From the NCBI GenBank assembly GCA_001898825.1, contig MKVK01000011.1:310001-374000 (forward strand): DNA of 64,000 nt, written 5' to 3'. This DNA comes from Magnetospirillum sp. 64-120. Lineage in GTDB: Bacteria > Pseudomonadota > Alphaproteobacteria > Rhodospirillales > Magnetospirillaceae. Below are positions 9,029 through 17,454 of this stretch, piece by piece; the first letter of the stretch is position 1, and the number at the start of each line of letters is the position of its first letter. A model generated the notes under the pieces. It saw only the letters and a list, made by a program, of their open reading frames with translations, ran no database searches and had not been told where the DNA came from. The position numbers and the translations under genes are program-made.

Positions 9029-9799
9029 ATGCTGCGTATCGCCACCTGGAACGTCAATTCGGTCAAGGCCCGCCTTCCCAACGTGATGGAATGGCTGGAC
9101 CAGGCCAAGCCCGACGTCACGCTGTTGCAAGAGATCAAATGCCAGGACGACGGCTTCCCCTTGATGGAATTCGAAAGCGCCGGCTGGAACGTCGCGGTTC
9201 ATGGGCAGAAATCCTATAACGGCGTCGCCATCCTGTCGCGTCACCCCATGGAAAACATCCAGCGCCGCTTGCCCGGTGACGAATCCGACGAACAAGCCCG
9301 CTATATCCAGGCCGACATCCAGGGGCTGCGCATCGCCAGTCTGTATCTGCCCAATGGCAACCCCACCCCGGGGGACAAATTCGACTACAAATTGCGCTGG
9401 ATGCGCCGACTGGTCAACCATGCCAAGACTTTGTTGGCTCAGGACCTGCCCTTCGTACTGGGCGGCGACTACAACATCTGTCCAACCGATGCCGACGTCT
9501 ACGACCCGGCCGGCTGGGCCAACGATGCGCTGTGCCGGCCGGAAAGCCGGGCTTTGTTCCGCGAATTGTGCCATCTGGGCCTGACCGAGGCTTTCCGCGC
9601 CCTGCACCCCGAACCGGGCCGTTATTCGTTCTGGGATTACCAAGCCGGGGCCTGGCCACGCGACAACGGATTGCGCATCGACCATTTCCTGTTGTCCCCT
9701 GGGGCCGCCGACCGGCTGACCGCCTGCGACATCGACAAAGCACCGCGCGGCAAGGAAAAAGCCAGCGACCACACCCCGGTCTGGATCGAGCTTCAATAA
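9029..9799 (+). CDS. xth: Exodeoxyribonuclease III
   Basis: A 256-residue exonuclease III / AP endonuclease of the EEP superfamily, acting in base excision repair on abasic sites and 3' ends. It begins MLRIATWNVNSVKARL with Asn8. LLQEIKC carries catalytic Glu35, VLGGDYNI has Asp147/Asn149, and the C-terminal parts LRIDHFLLS and SDHTPVWIEL hold the last catalytic Asp/His. The start at 9029 is fixed by this conserved N-terminus, with GAGG 4 bases upstream. The end touches an AT-rich region full of inverted repeats before fpr. Confidence 0.93.
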   Translation: MLRIATWNVNSVKARLPNVMEWLDQAKPDVTLLQEIKCQDDGFPLMEFESAGWNVAVHGQKSYNGVAILSRHPMENIQRRLPGDESDEQARYIQADIQGLRIASLYLPNGNPTPGDKFDYKLRWMRRLVNHAKTLLAQDLPFVLGGDYNICPTDADVYDPAGWANDALCRPESRALFRELCHLGLTEAFRALHPEPGRYSFWDYQAGAWPRDNGLRIDHFLLSPGAADRLTACDIDKAPRGKEKASDHTPVWIELQ

Positions 9800-9829
9800 A
9801 CACTAAATTTGTGTGTTTATGTTATAAAC
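9796..9829. promoter_or_regulatory. AT-rich ATAAAC/GTTTAT repeat cluster between xth and fpr
   Basis: ATAAACAC (9796-9803) and GTGTTTAT (9813-9820) form a perfect 8-base inverted repeat with a 9-base loop. GTTTAT (9815-9820) and ATAAAC (9824-9829) form a second one with a 3-base spacer. The region is strikingly AT-rich for this chromosome. It could be an operator for fpr or, with the TTTTT at 9834-9838, a weak terminator of xth. A weak promoter-like pair TTGATG (9840-9845) and TATGTA (9863-9868) with a 17-base spacer follows. Confidence 0.45.
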
Positions 9830-9942
9830 TACATTTTTGTTGATGTTGTGTTGGCGAATTGCTATGTAGATAAGCGTTCCGCCATGTTGCGGCGCGATTA
9901 TCCCCCTTGCGATCCCCCCTTGTGATCAATGAGCGAAGGCCA

Positions 9943-10716
9943 ATGTCGAACATTCTGGAAAAGACGGTTCTGGACGTCCATCACTGGACCGATTCCCTGT
10001 TCACCCTGAAACTGAACCGTGACCCGGGCTTTCGCTTCGAAAACGGCCAATTCGCCATGATCGGCCTGATGGTCGACGGCAAACCGCTGATGCGCGCCTA
10101 TTCCATGGTCAGCGCCAATTACGAGGAACATCTGGAATTCCTGTCCATCAAGGTGCCCAACGGCCCCTTGACCTCGCGCCTGCAGCACATCCAGCCCGGC
10201 GACACCATCTTGGTGAACAAGAAGACCACCGGCACCCTGGTTTTACCCAACCTGCTACCCGGCAAGCGCCTGTATCTGTGGTCCACCGGCACCGGTCTGG
10301 CGCCCTTCCTGTCCTTGATCAAGGACCCCGAGGTGTACGAACGCTTCGATCAGGTGATCCTGGTGCACGGCGTGCGCTTCATCCGCGACCTGGTCTATAC
10401 CGACTTCATCACCGAGGAATTGCCCAAGAACGAATTCTTCGGCGAGGAAGCCCGCCACAAGCTGGTCTATTACCCGACCGTGACGCGTGAGGATTTCCGC
10501 AACCAGGGCCGCATCACCGATCTGGTGAAGTCGGGCAAGCTGTTCAGCGACCTGGGCGTGCCGCCGCTGAACCGCGAGGAAGACCGCGTGATGATCTGCG
10601 GCAATCCCAACATGATGAACGAACTGGCCGATTATCTGGACAGCATTGGTTTCAACCAAGGCAGCCACGCGGGTGCCGGCGATTACGTCATCGAAAAGGC
10701 TTTCGCCGAGAAGTAA
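9943..10716 (+). CDS. fpr: Ferredoxin/flavodoxin--NADP+ reductase
   Basis: A 257-residue FAD enzyme exchanging electrons between NADPH and ferredoxin or flavodoxin. The FAD-binding barrel holds RAYSMVSANY (about residues 50-59). The NADP domain has STGTGLAPFLSLI and VILVHGVR, then MICGNPNMMNEL. The C-terminus ends VIEKAFAEK, like bacterial FprA-type enzymes with a short extension past the usual Tyr/Trp. The start is ATG 9943 (MSNILEKTV), with GCGAAGG upstream. The unusual AT-rich repeat region upstream may control it. It ends stop-to-stop with the convergent diiron gene, zero spacing. Confidence 0.92.
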   Translation: MSNILEKTVLDVHHWTDSLFTLKLNRDPGFRFENGQFAMIGLMVDGKPLMRAYSMVSANYEEHLEFLSIKVPNGPLTSRLQHIQPGDTILVNKKTTGTLVLPNLLPGKRLYLWSTGTGLAPFLSLIKDPEVYERFDQVILVHGVRFIRDLVYTDFITEELPKNEFFGEEARHKLVYYPTVTREDFRNQGRITDLVKSGKLFSDLGVPPLNREEDRVMICGNPNMMNELADYLDSIGFNQGSHAGAGDYVIEKAFAEK

Positions 10717-11925
10717 TCAGCGAAAGACGAAAGGGACATCCGGGCGGGCGCGATATTCATCGCCCCGCTCGACGTTTTTCGGGGCCACGCTTTGCCGGGC
10801 CTTGAGCAGCGCCGCTTCGATACGGCGATCCGTCAGCTTGTAGCGGTCTTCCAGGCCGATTTCCCCAAAAGACGGACAGGCTTGCCCGAACACATGGGCA
10901 TAGACGTCGCCCATCATGGCGTAACGCCCGGCCATCAAGGTGTTGCAGGCGTTCTTGACCACGGCCACGTCGCCGTCGTCCTTCATGTAAAGGCTGGTGA
11001 CCAGCATGACGGAAACAGCGTGCAGCACGTCATAGCGCACATGGGCGATGAAGACTTCCAGGTCGCGGGCCGTCAACGGCAAGTTGTCGCGGCTGGCCAC
11101 CCGGATCATGCCGCCCAGCAGCAACGAGAAGAATTCCGGCACCCCCCATTCCATCCCCAGCCCCACCGAGGCCAGGGCTTCCAACGGGGTGAAGGCCGGA
11201 TCACCGGCCACCAGACGCTGAATCAGGACGTTGTCGGCCACCCCCCACAACATGGGGACGTCCTGGTCGGCGGCAGCGATGCCCAAGCCGTCGAACAATT
11301 GCCGGTACATGACGATGTGGGTGCGCGACTGGAACAGGTGACCCAGGTCAGGATAATCCTCGACCGAATGTGATCCCACGCCATATTCATCGGCCACCAG
11401 CTGGGCCAGTGACACCTGGGTGATCTCGCTCACTCTTTCGTTAAGGACGCCATAGGGCAGATCCATCAAACCATGGAAGCGGCCGATGGCCAGGGCCACG
11501 CATTGGCGGGTGTTCTTGATCTGGTTGAAATAGGCGGTGGAAAAACGGCGCAATCCCGTAAGGTCGATACCGCCTTGGAAGACCCGGACGAAAAACGGGT
11601 GCCGCCATACCGGATGGCTCATCACATGGTCGTGCAAGTCCAGGAACAGGCTTTCCAAGGCGCCGTCGCGGAACAAGGCGGTGCGATGAAACGGGTTGTC
11701 GGGACCGACCCGGCCGGCAAGGTCGGCGAAAACCTGATGCAGGCCGGAACCGGGCTTGCCCATGTCGCCGATAATGGCGGAAAAATCCGCCCGCTGGCTG
11801 TCGCGAAAAGCATCCAGCACCTCTTCGGCACTCAGATCCAGCAGGTTGGGCAAGGGGTGAACGCTGTCAGGGACGCAAGCAACGCCATCTTGATTGACGA
11901 CCAGATCGGAAAAAGCCGCGTCCAT
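10717..11925 (-). CDS. Haem-oxygenase-like diiron (iron-containing redox enzyme family) protein
   Basis: A 402-residue protein of the iron-containing redox / HDO superfamily, related in fold to TenA, PqqC, UndA and CADD. Helical motifs include QLVADEYGVGSHS (E180), DLGHLF (H196), GMEWGVPEF (E260) and HVRYDVLHA, giving H295-x3-D299-x2-H302. That H-x3-D/E-x2-H helix, together with upstream acid and His residues, is the usual diiron ligand arrangement. The reaction is unknown; relatives oxidise or cleave small substrates with O2. It begins 5 bases after the stop of the hemerythrin-response regulator, so the two are one transcription unit. It ends flush against fpr. Confidence 0.75.
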   Translation of the reverse strand: MDAAFSDLVVNQDGVACVPDSVHPLPNLLDLSAEEVLDAFRDSQRADFSAIIGDMGKPGSGLHQVFADLAGRVGPDNPFHRTALFRDGALESLFLDLHDHVMSHPVWRHPFFVRVFQGGIDLTGLRRFSTAYFNQIKNTRQCVALAIGRFHGLMDLPYGVLNERVSEITQVSLAQLVADEYGVGSHSVEDYPDLGHLFQSRTHIVMYRQLFDGLGIAAADQDVPMLWGVADNVLIQRLVAGDPAFTPLEALASVGLGMEWGVPEFFSLLLGGMIRVASRDNLPLTARDLEVFIAHVRYDVLHAVSVMLVTSLYMKDDGDVAVVKNACNTLMAGRYAMMGDVYAHVFGQACPSFGEIGLEDRYKLTDRRIEAALLKARQSVAPKNVERGDEYRARPDVPFVFR

Positions 11926-11930
11926 GCCCC

Positions 11931-12773
11931 CTACCCCTTGCGCATCATCTTGGCCAGACAGATCAGCAATCCTCTGGCGGAAATTGGTTTTTCCATGAAT
12001 TCGTCGGCGCCGGCGGTCAAAGCCAGCTCCCGGCTGGCTATGCGTTCATGGCCGGACAGCACCAGAACCGGCAAATGGGCCAGCTTGTCCTGTTCCCTGA
12101 TCCAGCGAACCAGATCCAGGCCGCTTTCCTGGCCCACATGCCAGTCGCTCAACACCACGTCGATCACCGACCCCTGCAAACGGGCCCGCGCCGCGTCCAG
12201 ATTGGCGGCGGTGCCGATCTCTTGGACCCCCACCCCTTCCAGAATGGTGCGCATGACCTGGGCGAAGTTCTGGTTGTCGTCCACCACCAGCACCCGCATG
12301 GACCGCCAGTCCAGACTGTTCTGCTGACGCATGCCGGTCATGGTCAGGTTCTCCGCCTCGGCCAGGGCTTCGGATCGGCCGACCACCCAGGCACGGTAAT
12401 CCATGTCCGACGAACAGATATGTTCGATCAACCACTTATGCAGAAAATCCAGGCAATCCTTGGCACGGACCGCCGTGCGGTCGCGGTCGTAGGCGTCCTT
12501 CAGCGCGCGGACTTGGGAAAACAGCCGCTGATGCATGGCTCGGTGGGCGCTGGTGGACGGATAACGGCAAATTTCCATCACCCGTTCCTCGCGGGCGAAG
12601 TGATGGTCGGCGTATTCCTCCAGCGCCTTCAGAACGCTGCCCAGGGTGGCGTATTCCTCGTCGTCGCCGACGGAACGGTGCAGATCATTGATCAAGCCCA
12701 CCAGGGTCCGATGGTCGGCGTCCAGAACGGGGACGCCGACACTCATCATCGGACTCCAGGTGATGGTCGCCAT
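11931..12773 (-). CDS. Bacteriohemerythrin fused to a response-regulator receiver domain
   Basis: A 280-residue fusion. Residues 1-130 are a bacteriohemerythrin with all seven expected diiron ligands: H21, H58, E62, H77, H81, H118 and D123 (HHFAREE and WLIEHICSSD). Residues 158-280 are a CheY-like receiver: DD165-166, phospho-acceptor D210 in VVLSDWHV, S240 and K262. There is no DNA-binding output domain. The hemerythrin half likely binds O2 or NO, and the receiver presumably couples that state to a kinase or partner. The kinase is not adjacent. The downstream diiron gene is 5 bases away; upstream ilvD ends 9 bases before this start, so ilvD transcripts may read through. Confidence 0.88.
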   Translation of the reverse strand: MATITWSPMMSVGVPVLDADHRTLVGLINDLHRSVGDDEEYATLGSVLKALEEYADHHFAREERVMEICRYPSTSAHRAMHQRLFSQVRALKDAYDRDRTAVRAKDCLDFLHKWLIEHICSSDMDYRAWVVGRSEALAEAENLTMTGMRQQNSLDWRSMRVLVVDDNQNFAQVMRTILEGVGVQEIGTAANLDAARARLQGSVIDVVLSDWHVGQESGLDLVRWIREQDKLAHLPVLVLSGHERIASRELALTAGADEFMEKPISARGLLICLAKMMRKG

Positions 12774-12782
12774 GACCCGGCC

Positions 12783-14633
12783 TTAACGCTCGAGCTGCGA
12801 GACGTCACGCACCGCGCCACGCGCCGCCGAAGTGGTCATGGCAGCATAGGCCCGCAGCGCCTGGCTGACCGGGCGGTCGCGGTCCACCGGCTTCCACGCC
12901 TTGGCGCCACGGGCTTCCATGGCGGCGCGGCGCTTGGCCAGCTCGTCGTCGGACACGTCGACCTTGATCACCCGGTTGGGGATGTCGATGACGATGACGT
13001 CGCCTTCTTCCACCAGACCGATGGCGCCGCCCTCGGCCGCTTCCGGCGAGGCGTGGCCGATGGACAGGCCCGAGGTGCCGCCCGAGAAACGGCCGTCGGT
13101 GATCAGGGCGCACTGCTTGCCCAAGCCCATGCTTTTCAAATAGCTGGTGGGGTACAGCATTTCCTGCATGCCGGGGCCACCCTTGGGGCCTTCATAACGC
13201 ACCAGAACCACGTCGCCGGCCTTGACCACGCCGCCCAGGATCTTGGCCACCGCCTCTTCCTGGCTTTCGCAGATCACCGCCGGCCCTTTGAAGGTCAGGT
13301 TGGATTCGTCGACGCCGGCAGTTTTGACGATGCAGCCGTCAAGCGCGATGTTGCCGAACAGCACCGCCAAGCCGCCATCCTTGGAGAACGCCTTTTCGGC
13401 CGAACGGATGACGCCCTTCTCGCGGTCGGCGTCCAGGCTTTCCCAGCGCTTGGACTGGCTGAAGGCTTCGGTGGTGCGCACACCGCCCGGCGCCGCACGG
13501 TAAAATTCCCGCACCTTGGCGTCGTCGGTGCGGCTGATGTCCCACTTGTCCAAAGCCTGGGCGATGGTCCCCGAATGCACGGTGCCGCAATCGCCATTCA
13601 AAAGACCGGCGCGTTCCAGCTGGCCCAGAATGGACATGATGCCGCCGGCCCGATGCACGTCCTCGATATGGACGTCGGCGACGTTGGGGGCGACCTTGCA
13701 CAGGCAGGGCACGCGACGCGACAGACGGTCGATGTCGGCCATGGTGAAGTTGACGCCGGCTTCTTGGGCGGCGGCCAGCAGATGCAGCACGGTGTTGGTG
13801 GACCCGCCCATGGCGATGTCCAGGGTCATGGCGTTCTCGAAGGCCTGGAAGCTGGCGACCGAGCGCGGCAGCACCGATTCGTCACCCTTTTCGTAATAAG
13901 CGCGGGTGATCTGGACGATGCGGCGACCGGCTTCCAGGAACAATTCCTTGCGGTCGGCATGGGTGGCGACCACGGTGCCGTTGCCGGGCAGCGACAGGCC
14001 CAGGGCCTCGGTCAGGCAATTCATGGAATTGGCGGTGAACATGCCCGAGCACGAACCGCAAGTGGGGCAGCTTTCCCGTTCGAAGGCCATGGCTTCTTCG
14101 TCGGAAACGTTCTTGTCGGCGCCCTTGATCATGGCGTCGATCAGGTCGACGGCGTGGGTTTCACCCTGATAGACCACCTTGCCGGCCTCCATCGGCCCGC
14201 CCGAGACGAAGATGGCCGGAATGTTCAGGCGCAGCGCCGCCATCAGCATGCCGGGCGTGATCTTGTCGCAGTTCGAGATGCACACCATGGCGTCGGCGGT
14301 GTGGGCGTTGCACATGTATTCCACCGAATCGGCGATGATTTCGCGGCTTGGCAGCGAATACAGCATGCCGGAATGCCCCATGGCGATGCCGTCGTCGATG
14401 GCGATGGTGTTGAATTCCTTGGCGACGCCACCGGCCTTCTCGATCTCGCGGGCGACCATCTGACCCAGATCCTTCAGATGCACGTGACCGGGCACGAACT
14501 GGGTGAAGGAATTGACCACGGCGATGATCGGCTTGCCGAAATCCTCGTCCTTCATGCCGGTGGCGCGCCACAGGCCACGCGCGCCCGACATGTTGCGGCC
14601 ATGGGTGGAGGTACGAGAGCGATAGTCCGGCAT
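12783..14633 (-). CDS. ilvD: Dihydroxy-acid dehydratase
   Basis: A 616-residue Fe-S enzyme converting 2,3-dihydroxy-isovalerate or -methylvalerate to the 2-oxo acids of valine and isoleucine synthesis. Cluster cysteines are visible: C122 in [10 protein letters not shown] and C195 in [24 protein letters not shown] and [19 protein letters not shown] are further family blocks. The length equals that of enterobacterial IlvD. The start at 14633 ([10 protein letters not shown]) has AAGGA just upstream. The gene precedes the hemerythrin-regulator by 9 bases and follows the diguanylate cyclase by 64 bases. Confidence 0.96.
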   Translation of the reverse strand: MPDYRSRTSTHGRNMSGARGLWRATGMKDEDFGKPIIAVVNSFTQFVPGHVHLKDLGQMVAREIEKAGGVAKEFNTIAIDDGIAMGHSGMLYSLPSREIIADSVEYMCNAHTADAMVCISNCDKITPGMLMAALRLNIPAIFVSGGPMEAGKVVYQGETHAVDLIDAMIKGADKNVSDEEAMAFERESCPTCGSCSGMFTANSMNCLTEALGLSLPGNGTVVATHADRKELFLEAGRRIVQITRAYYEKGDESVLPRSVASFQAFENAMTLDIAMGGSTNTVLHLLAAAQEAGVNFTMADIDRLSRRVPCLCKVAPNVADVHIEDVHRAGGIMSILGQLERAGLLNGDCGTVHSGTIAQALDKWDISRTDDAKVREFYRAAPGGVRTTEAFSQSKRWESLDADREKGVIRSAEKAFSKDGGLAVLFGNIALDGCIVKTAGVDESNLTFKGPAVICESQEEAVAKILGGVVKAGDVVLVRYEGPKGGPGMQEMLYPTSYLKSMGLGKQCALITDGRFSGGTSGLSIGHASPEAAEGGAIGLVEEGDVIVIDIPNRVIKVDVSDDELAKRRAAMEARGAKAWKPVDRDRPVSQALRAYAAMTTSAARGAVRDVSQLER

Positions 14634-14697
14634 TTCCTTGACCCTATGCTTTTATCAATCGGATCAGGGATACATAGCGCTCACGCACCCGCCTTGC

Positions 14698-16302
14698 CTA
14701 GGCTGATTCGACATTTCCGTCCGTGAGCTCGGAAACCTGGACCTGGTCGCGGCCCATTTTCTTGGCCCGGTACAAGGCCTGATCGGCCAGATCGATCAGG
14801 AACTGCGGCCGCTCATGCTCTGACGGCTGCAGTATGGCGATACCCAGGCTAAGGCTCACGATGCCGCCCGTGGCCTCGGCCCCTTGGTGCGGCATGTCCA
14901 GCTTGGCCAAGGCGGCGCGGATGGATTGAGCGATGGCGCGGGCGCCGTCGATCTCGGTGGCGGGCAGGACGCAGATGAATTCCTCGCCGCCATAGCGCGC
15001 CACGTAATCGCCCGGACGGCGCATGGCCTGACGGATCACCTGGGCGACCCGACGAATACATTCGTCGCCCTGGGGATGGCCATAAATATCGTTGTAAAGC
15101 TTGAAATGGTCGATGTCGGCCATGATCAGGCACAAGGGCGTGCTGTCGCGGATACAGCGCCGCCATTCATTGTCCAGATGCTGGTCAAATCCCCGTCGGT
15201 TACCCAATCCGCTTAAGGAATCGGTGACCGCCACCAGGGCCAGATCGGCTTCCGCACGATCGCGGGCTTCGACGAAAACGGCGAAAGCCTGCCCCATGCC
15301 GGCGATCTCGTCGCCGCCATCCGTGGGAATTTTCGGCCGTTGCCCTTGGACATGGGCCATCATCACCCGGCTAAGCGCATCCAGGCGCCGGATGACCCGC
15401 TTGGATATGAAGGCCATCAACCAGACGGTCAACACCGCCGACAAACCGGCAACCACGGCGATCAGCGCCAGGGTCATTGCCGAACGTTCGGAATGCTGGT
15501 CCATGGCTTCGGATACGGCCTGCCGTCGATCCGTGAAATCGCTGAAGGTGGCGCTGTTGATCTGCTGAGCCGAAGTCCGCACCATGCGCAGCATGGCCAA
15601 TGTTCGCTGCCGGGCAACGCCTAAGGCCTCTTGGTTTTCCTGGCTGCGCCGCGCCAGATGGCTGAGCGAGACCAGCAACTGGGTGCCGATGACGGTGTTC
15701 TTGGCTTGATCCAAGCTTTTTTGCAGATCGGCGCGACTTTGTTCCAATTGACGGCGCAAACGTCGCCCCTGCCCGGCGCTGTTCACCGCGAGCAAGGCGG
15801 AAATCTGAGCGGTCACCACCAGAGCCTGGGTTTCCAGTTCGTTGTCATGCAACGCACCATCCCGGATGGTGTTGCCCAAAGCCAACACCTCGTCCACCAG
15901 CAGCTCTTGCTCCGCCTGCAAGCGGCGTTCGACTTGCAGCGCGTCGTCCAACGCAGGGATGTTTTCCAGGTACGGGGTGACCAGACGATCCAGCTGGCCG
16001 GGCGTCAACTGGCCCAGCTTGTCCTGGAAAATGGCGATCTGCGGCACATCGGTCAGCAACAATTCGGAATCGGTGCGCCGGATGCCCAGCACGCGTTCCA
16101 ATATCTGGCCGTTCAAGGTTTCGGCTTCCCGCACCACATCCGCAGCCGCCATGGTCTGGGGGAAATCATTGGTGAAGATGGTGCGGGTACGGGTGTCTTG
16201 GTCCAGCAGGAACAGCCCGACAGCCCCCATGGTGGCGACGAAGGCGCCAAACACGGTCATGACGGCGATGGTCACATTCCGGCTTAGGCTTCGCTCGGAC
16301 AC
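14698..16302 (-). CDS. Membrane-bound diguanylate cyclase (sensor-HAMP-GGDEF)
   Basis: A 534-residue protein. TM1 is at about 11-33, an all-helical periplasmic sensor of the four-helix TorS/MCP type spans about 35-275, TM2 is at 277-300, HAMP at about 300-345 and GGDEF at 360-520. The active motif GGEEF is at 438-442. An inhibitory I-site RPGD at 429-432 sits five residues upstream, so it should make c-di-GMP and be product-inhibited. There is no EAL domain. It starts 15 bases after the periplasmic binding-protein gene, which suggests that protein delivers the ligand signal. No regulator genes adjoin. Confidence 0.9.
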   Translation of the reverse strand: MSERSLSRNVTIAVMTVFGAFVATMGAVGLFLLDQDTRTRTIFTNDFPQTMAAADVVREAETLNGQILERVLGIRRTDSELLLTDVPQIAIFQDKLGQLTPGQLDRLVTPYLENIPALDDALQVERRLQAEQELLVDEVLALGNTIRDGALHDNELETQALVVTAQISALLAVNSAGQGRRLRRQLEQSRADLQKSLDQAKNTVIGTQLLVSLSHLARRSQENQEALGVARQRTLAMLRMVRTSAQQINSATFSDFTDRRQAVSEAMDQHSERSAMTLALIAVVAGLSAVLTVWLMAFISKRVIRRLDALSRVMMAHVQGQRPKIPTDGGDEIAGMGQAFAVFVEARDRAEADLALVAVTDSLSGLGNRRGFDQHLDNEWRRCIRDSTPLCLIMADIDHFKLYNDIYGHPQGDECIRRVAQVIRQAMRRPGDYVARYGGEEFICVLPATEIDGARAIAQSIRAALAKLDMPHQGAEATGGIVSLSLGIAILQPSEHERPQFLIDLADQALYRAKKMGRDQVQVSELTDGNVESA

Positions 16303-16317
16303 CCTGACCTCCGATTC

Positions 16318-17322
16318 TTACTTGAACAGCGGCGCGTAAAGAACACCGCCTTGCGACCACAACCGGTTCAGACCACGATCCAGGCCGATGGGGGTGTCGG
16401 GGCCAAAGTGGCGATTGAAGATTTCACCGTAATTGCCGACCTGCCGAATCACCTGCCGGGACCAATCCGGCTTCAAGCCCAGCCAGTCCGCCACCTGGGT
16501 ATTGGCGCCCAACAGGCTGGCGCGCTCACCTGAAACGGCGTCACGGCCCGCGGTCTCGACATTCGCCTGATCAAGTCCCAATTCCTCGGCGACGATCACC
16601 GCGTTGACCACGGCGGCGACGATCTTCTGCCATTGCAGGTCGTCATCTCGAACCATGGGACCAATGGGTTCACGCGACATGGAAAACGGCAAAATCTGAT
16701 AGCGCTTGGGATCGTCGGCGCGGTTGGCCCGATTGATGGCCAAATTCACCCTGTCGGCGCTGTAGGCGTCGCAATTGCCGCGAAAAAACGCATCGCCGTT
16801 GGCATAGACGACCTTGGCGTTGATGGCGCCCTGATGCAAAAGGCTTTCAAGGTTGGCCTGACTGGTGGTGCTGGGAGTGACGCAGACGCTGCGCCCATCC
16901 AGGTCCTTCAGAGAAGTGATCCCCGAATTGGCGCGCACCATCAATCCCTGGCCGTCAAAAAGATAGATGGCCGGAAAAGCGATGCCGTAAAGGTTCTCGC
17001 GCCCCAAGGTCCAGGTGGACGAATACATGACAACGTCGACCCGGCGCTCCACCAACGAGGTGAAGCGCGATTGCGGCCCCACCTCGACGAAGCGGACGGC
17101 ATCGGGGTCGCCCAGCACCGCGACGGCCAACGCCCGGCAATAATCCACGTAAAAGCCTTCCCAGCGCCCCGCGGCACTGATGGCGCTGCGTCCGGGATCG
17201 TCGGGGAACACCCCGCAGCGGACGTCACCGCGCTGGCGAATGTCGTCAAGCGTCCCCGCCTTGGATGGGAATGCGGCGACGAACAAAACAAACACTGAAA
17301 AAAGCAAAGACCGCATAGCCAT
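16318..17322 (-). CDS. Periplasmic amino-acid-binding protein (AapJ/SBP family 3-like)
   Basis: A 334-residue protein with a signal peptide (MAMRSLLFSVFVLFVAAF, cut near SKAG). The mature part begins TLDDIRQRGDVRCGVFPDDPG and contains WEGFYVDYCRALAVAV and GRSVCVTPSTTSQ, as in binding proteins of polar amino-acid ABC transporters. No permease or ATPase gene is nearby. Instead the next gene on the same strand is a membrane diguanylate cyclase, 15 bases downstream, so this protein may act as a sensor co-receptor rather than a transporter part. Starts at 17322 or two codons later are both possible. Confidence 0.85.
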   Translation of the reverse strand: MAMRSLLFSVFVLFVAAFPSKAGTLDDIRQRGDVRCGVFPDDPGRSAISAAGRWEGFYVDYCRALAVAVLGDPDAVRFVEVGPQSRFTSLVERRVDVVMYSSTWTLGRENLYGIAFPAIYLFDGQGLMVRANSGITSLKDLDGRSVCVTPSTTSQANLESLLHQGAINAKVVYANGDAFFRGNCDAYSADRVNLAINRANRADDPKRYQILPFSMSREPIGPMVRDDDLQWQKIVAAVVNAVIVAEELGLDQANVETAGRDAVSGERASLLGANTQVADWLGLKPDWSRQVIRQVGNYGEIFNRHFGPDTPIGLDRGLNRLWSQGGVLYAPLFK

Positions 17323-17454
17323 TCAACCAAAAGCCGCAAAACGCCGGAGCTTATATCAATAGTCATACACCGGTCCTGGTGGTAAAGACCACATGGAATA
17401 ATGGGGCACAGACTATCAGCACAAGGACTTGCGACTTTCAAAGGATGGCTTTTC

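Noticed and set aside
12048-14726. An 892-codon open frame on plus, antisense to ilvD and the hemerythrin-regulator
   Set aside because: Shadow frame with no domains; ilvD and the hemerythrin ligands are convincing on the other strand.
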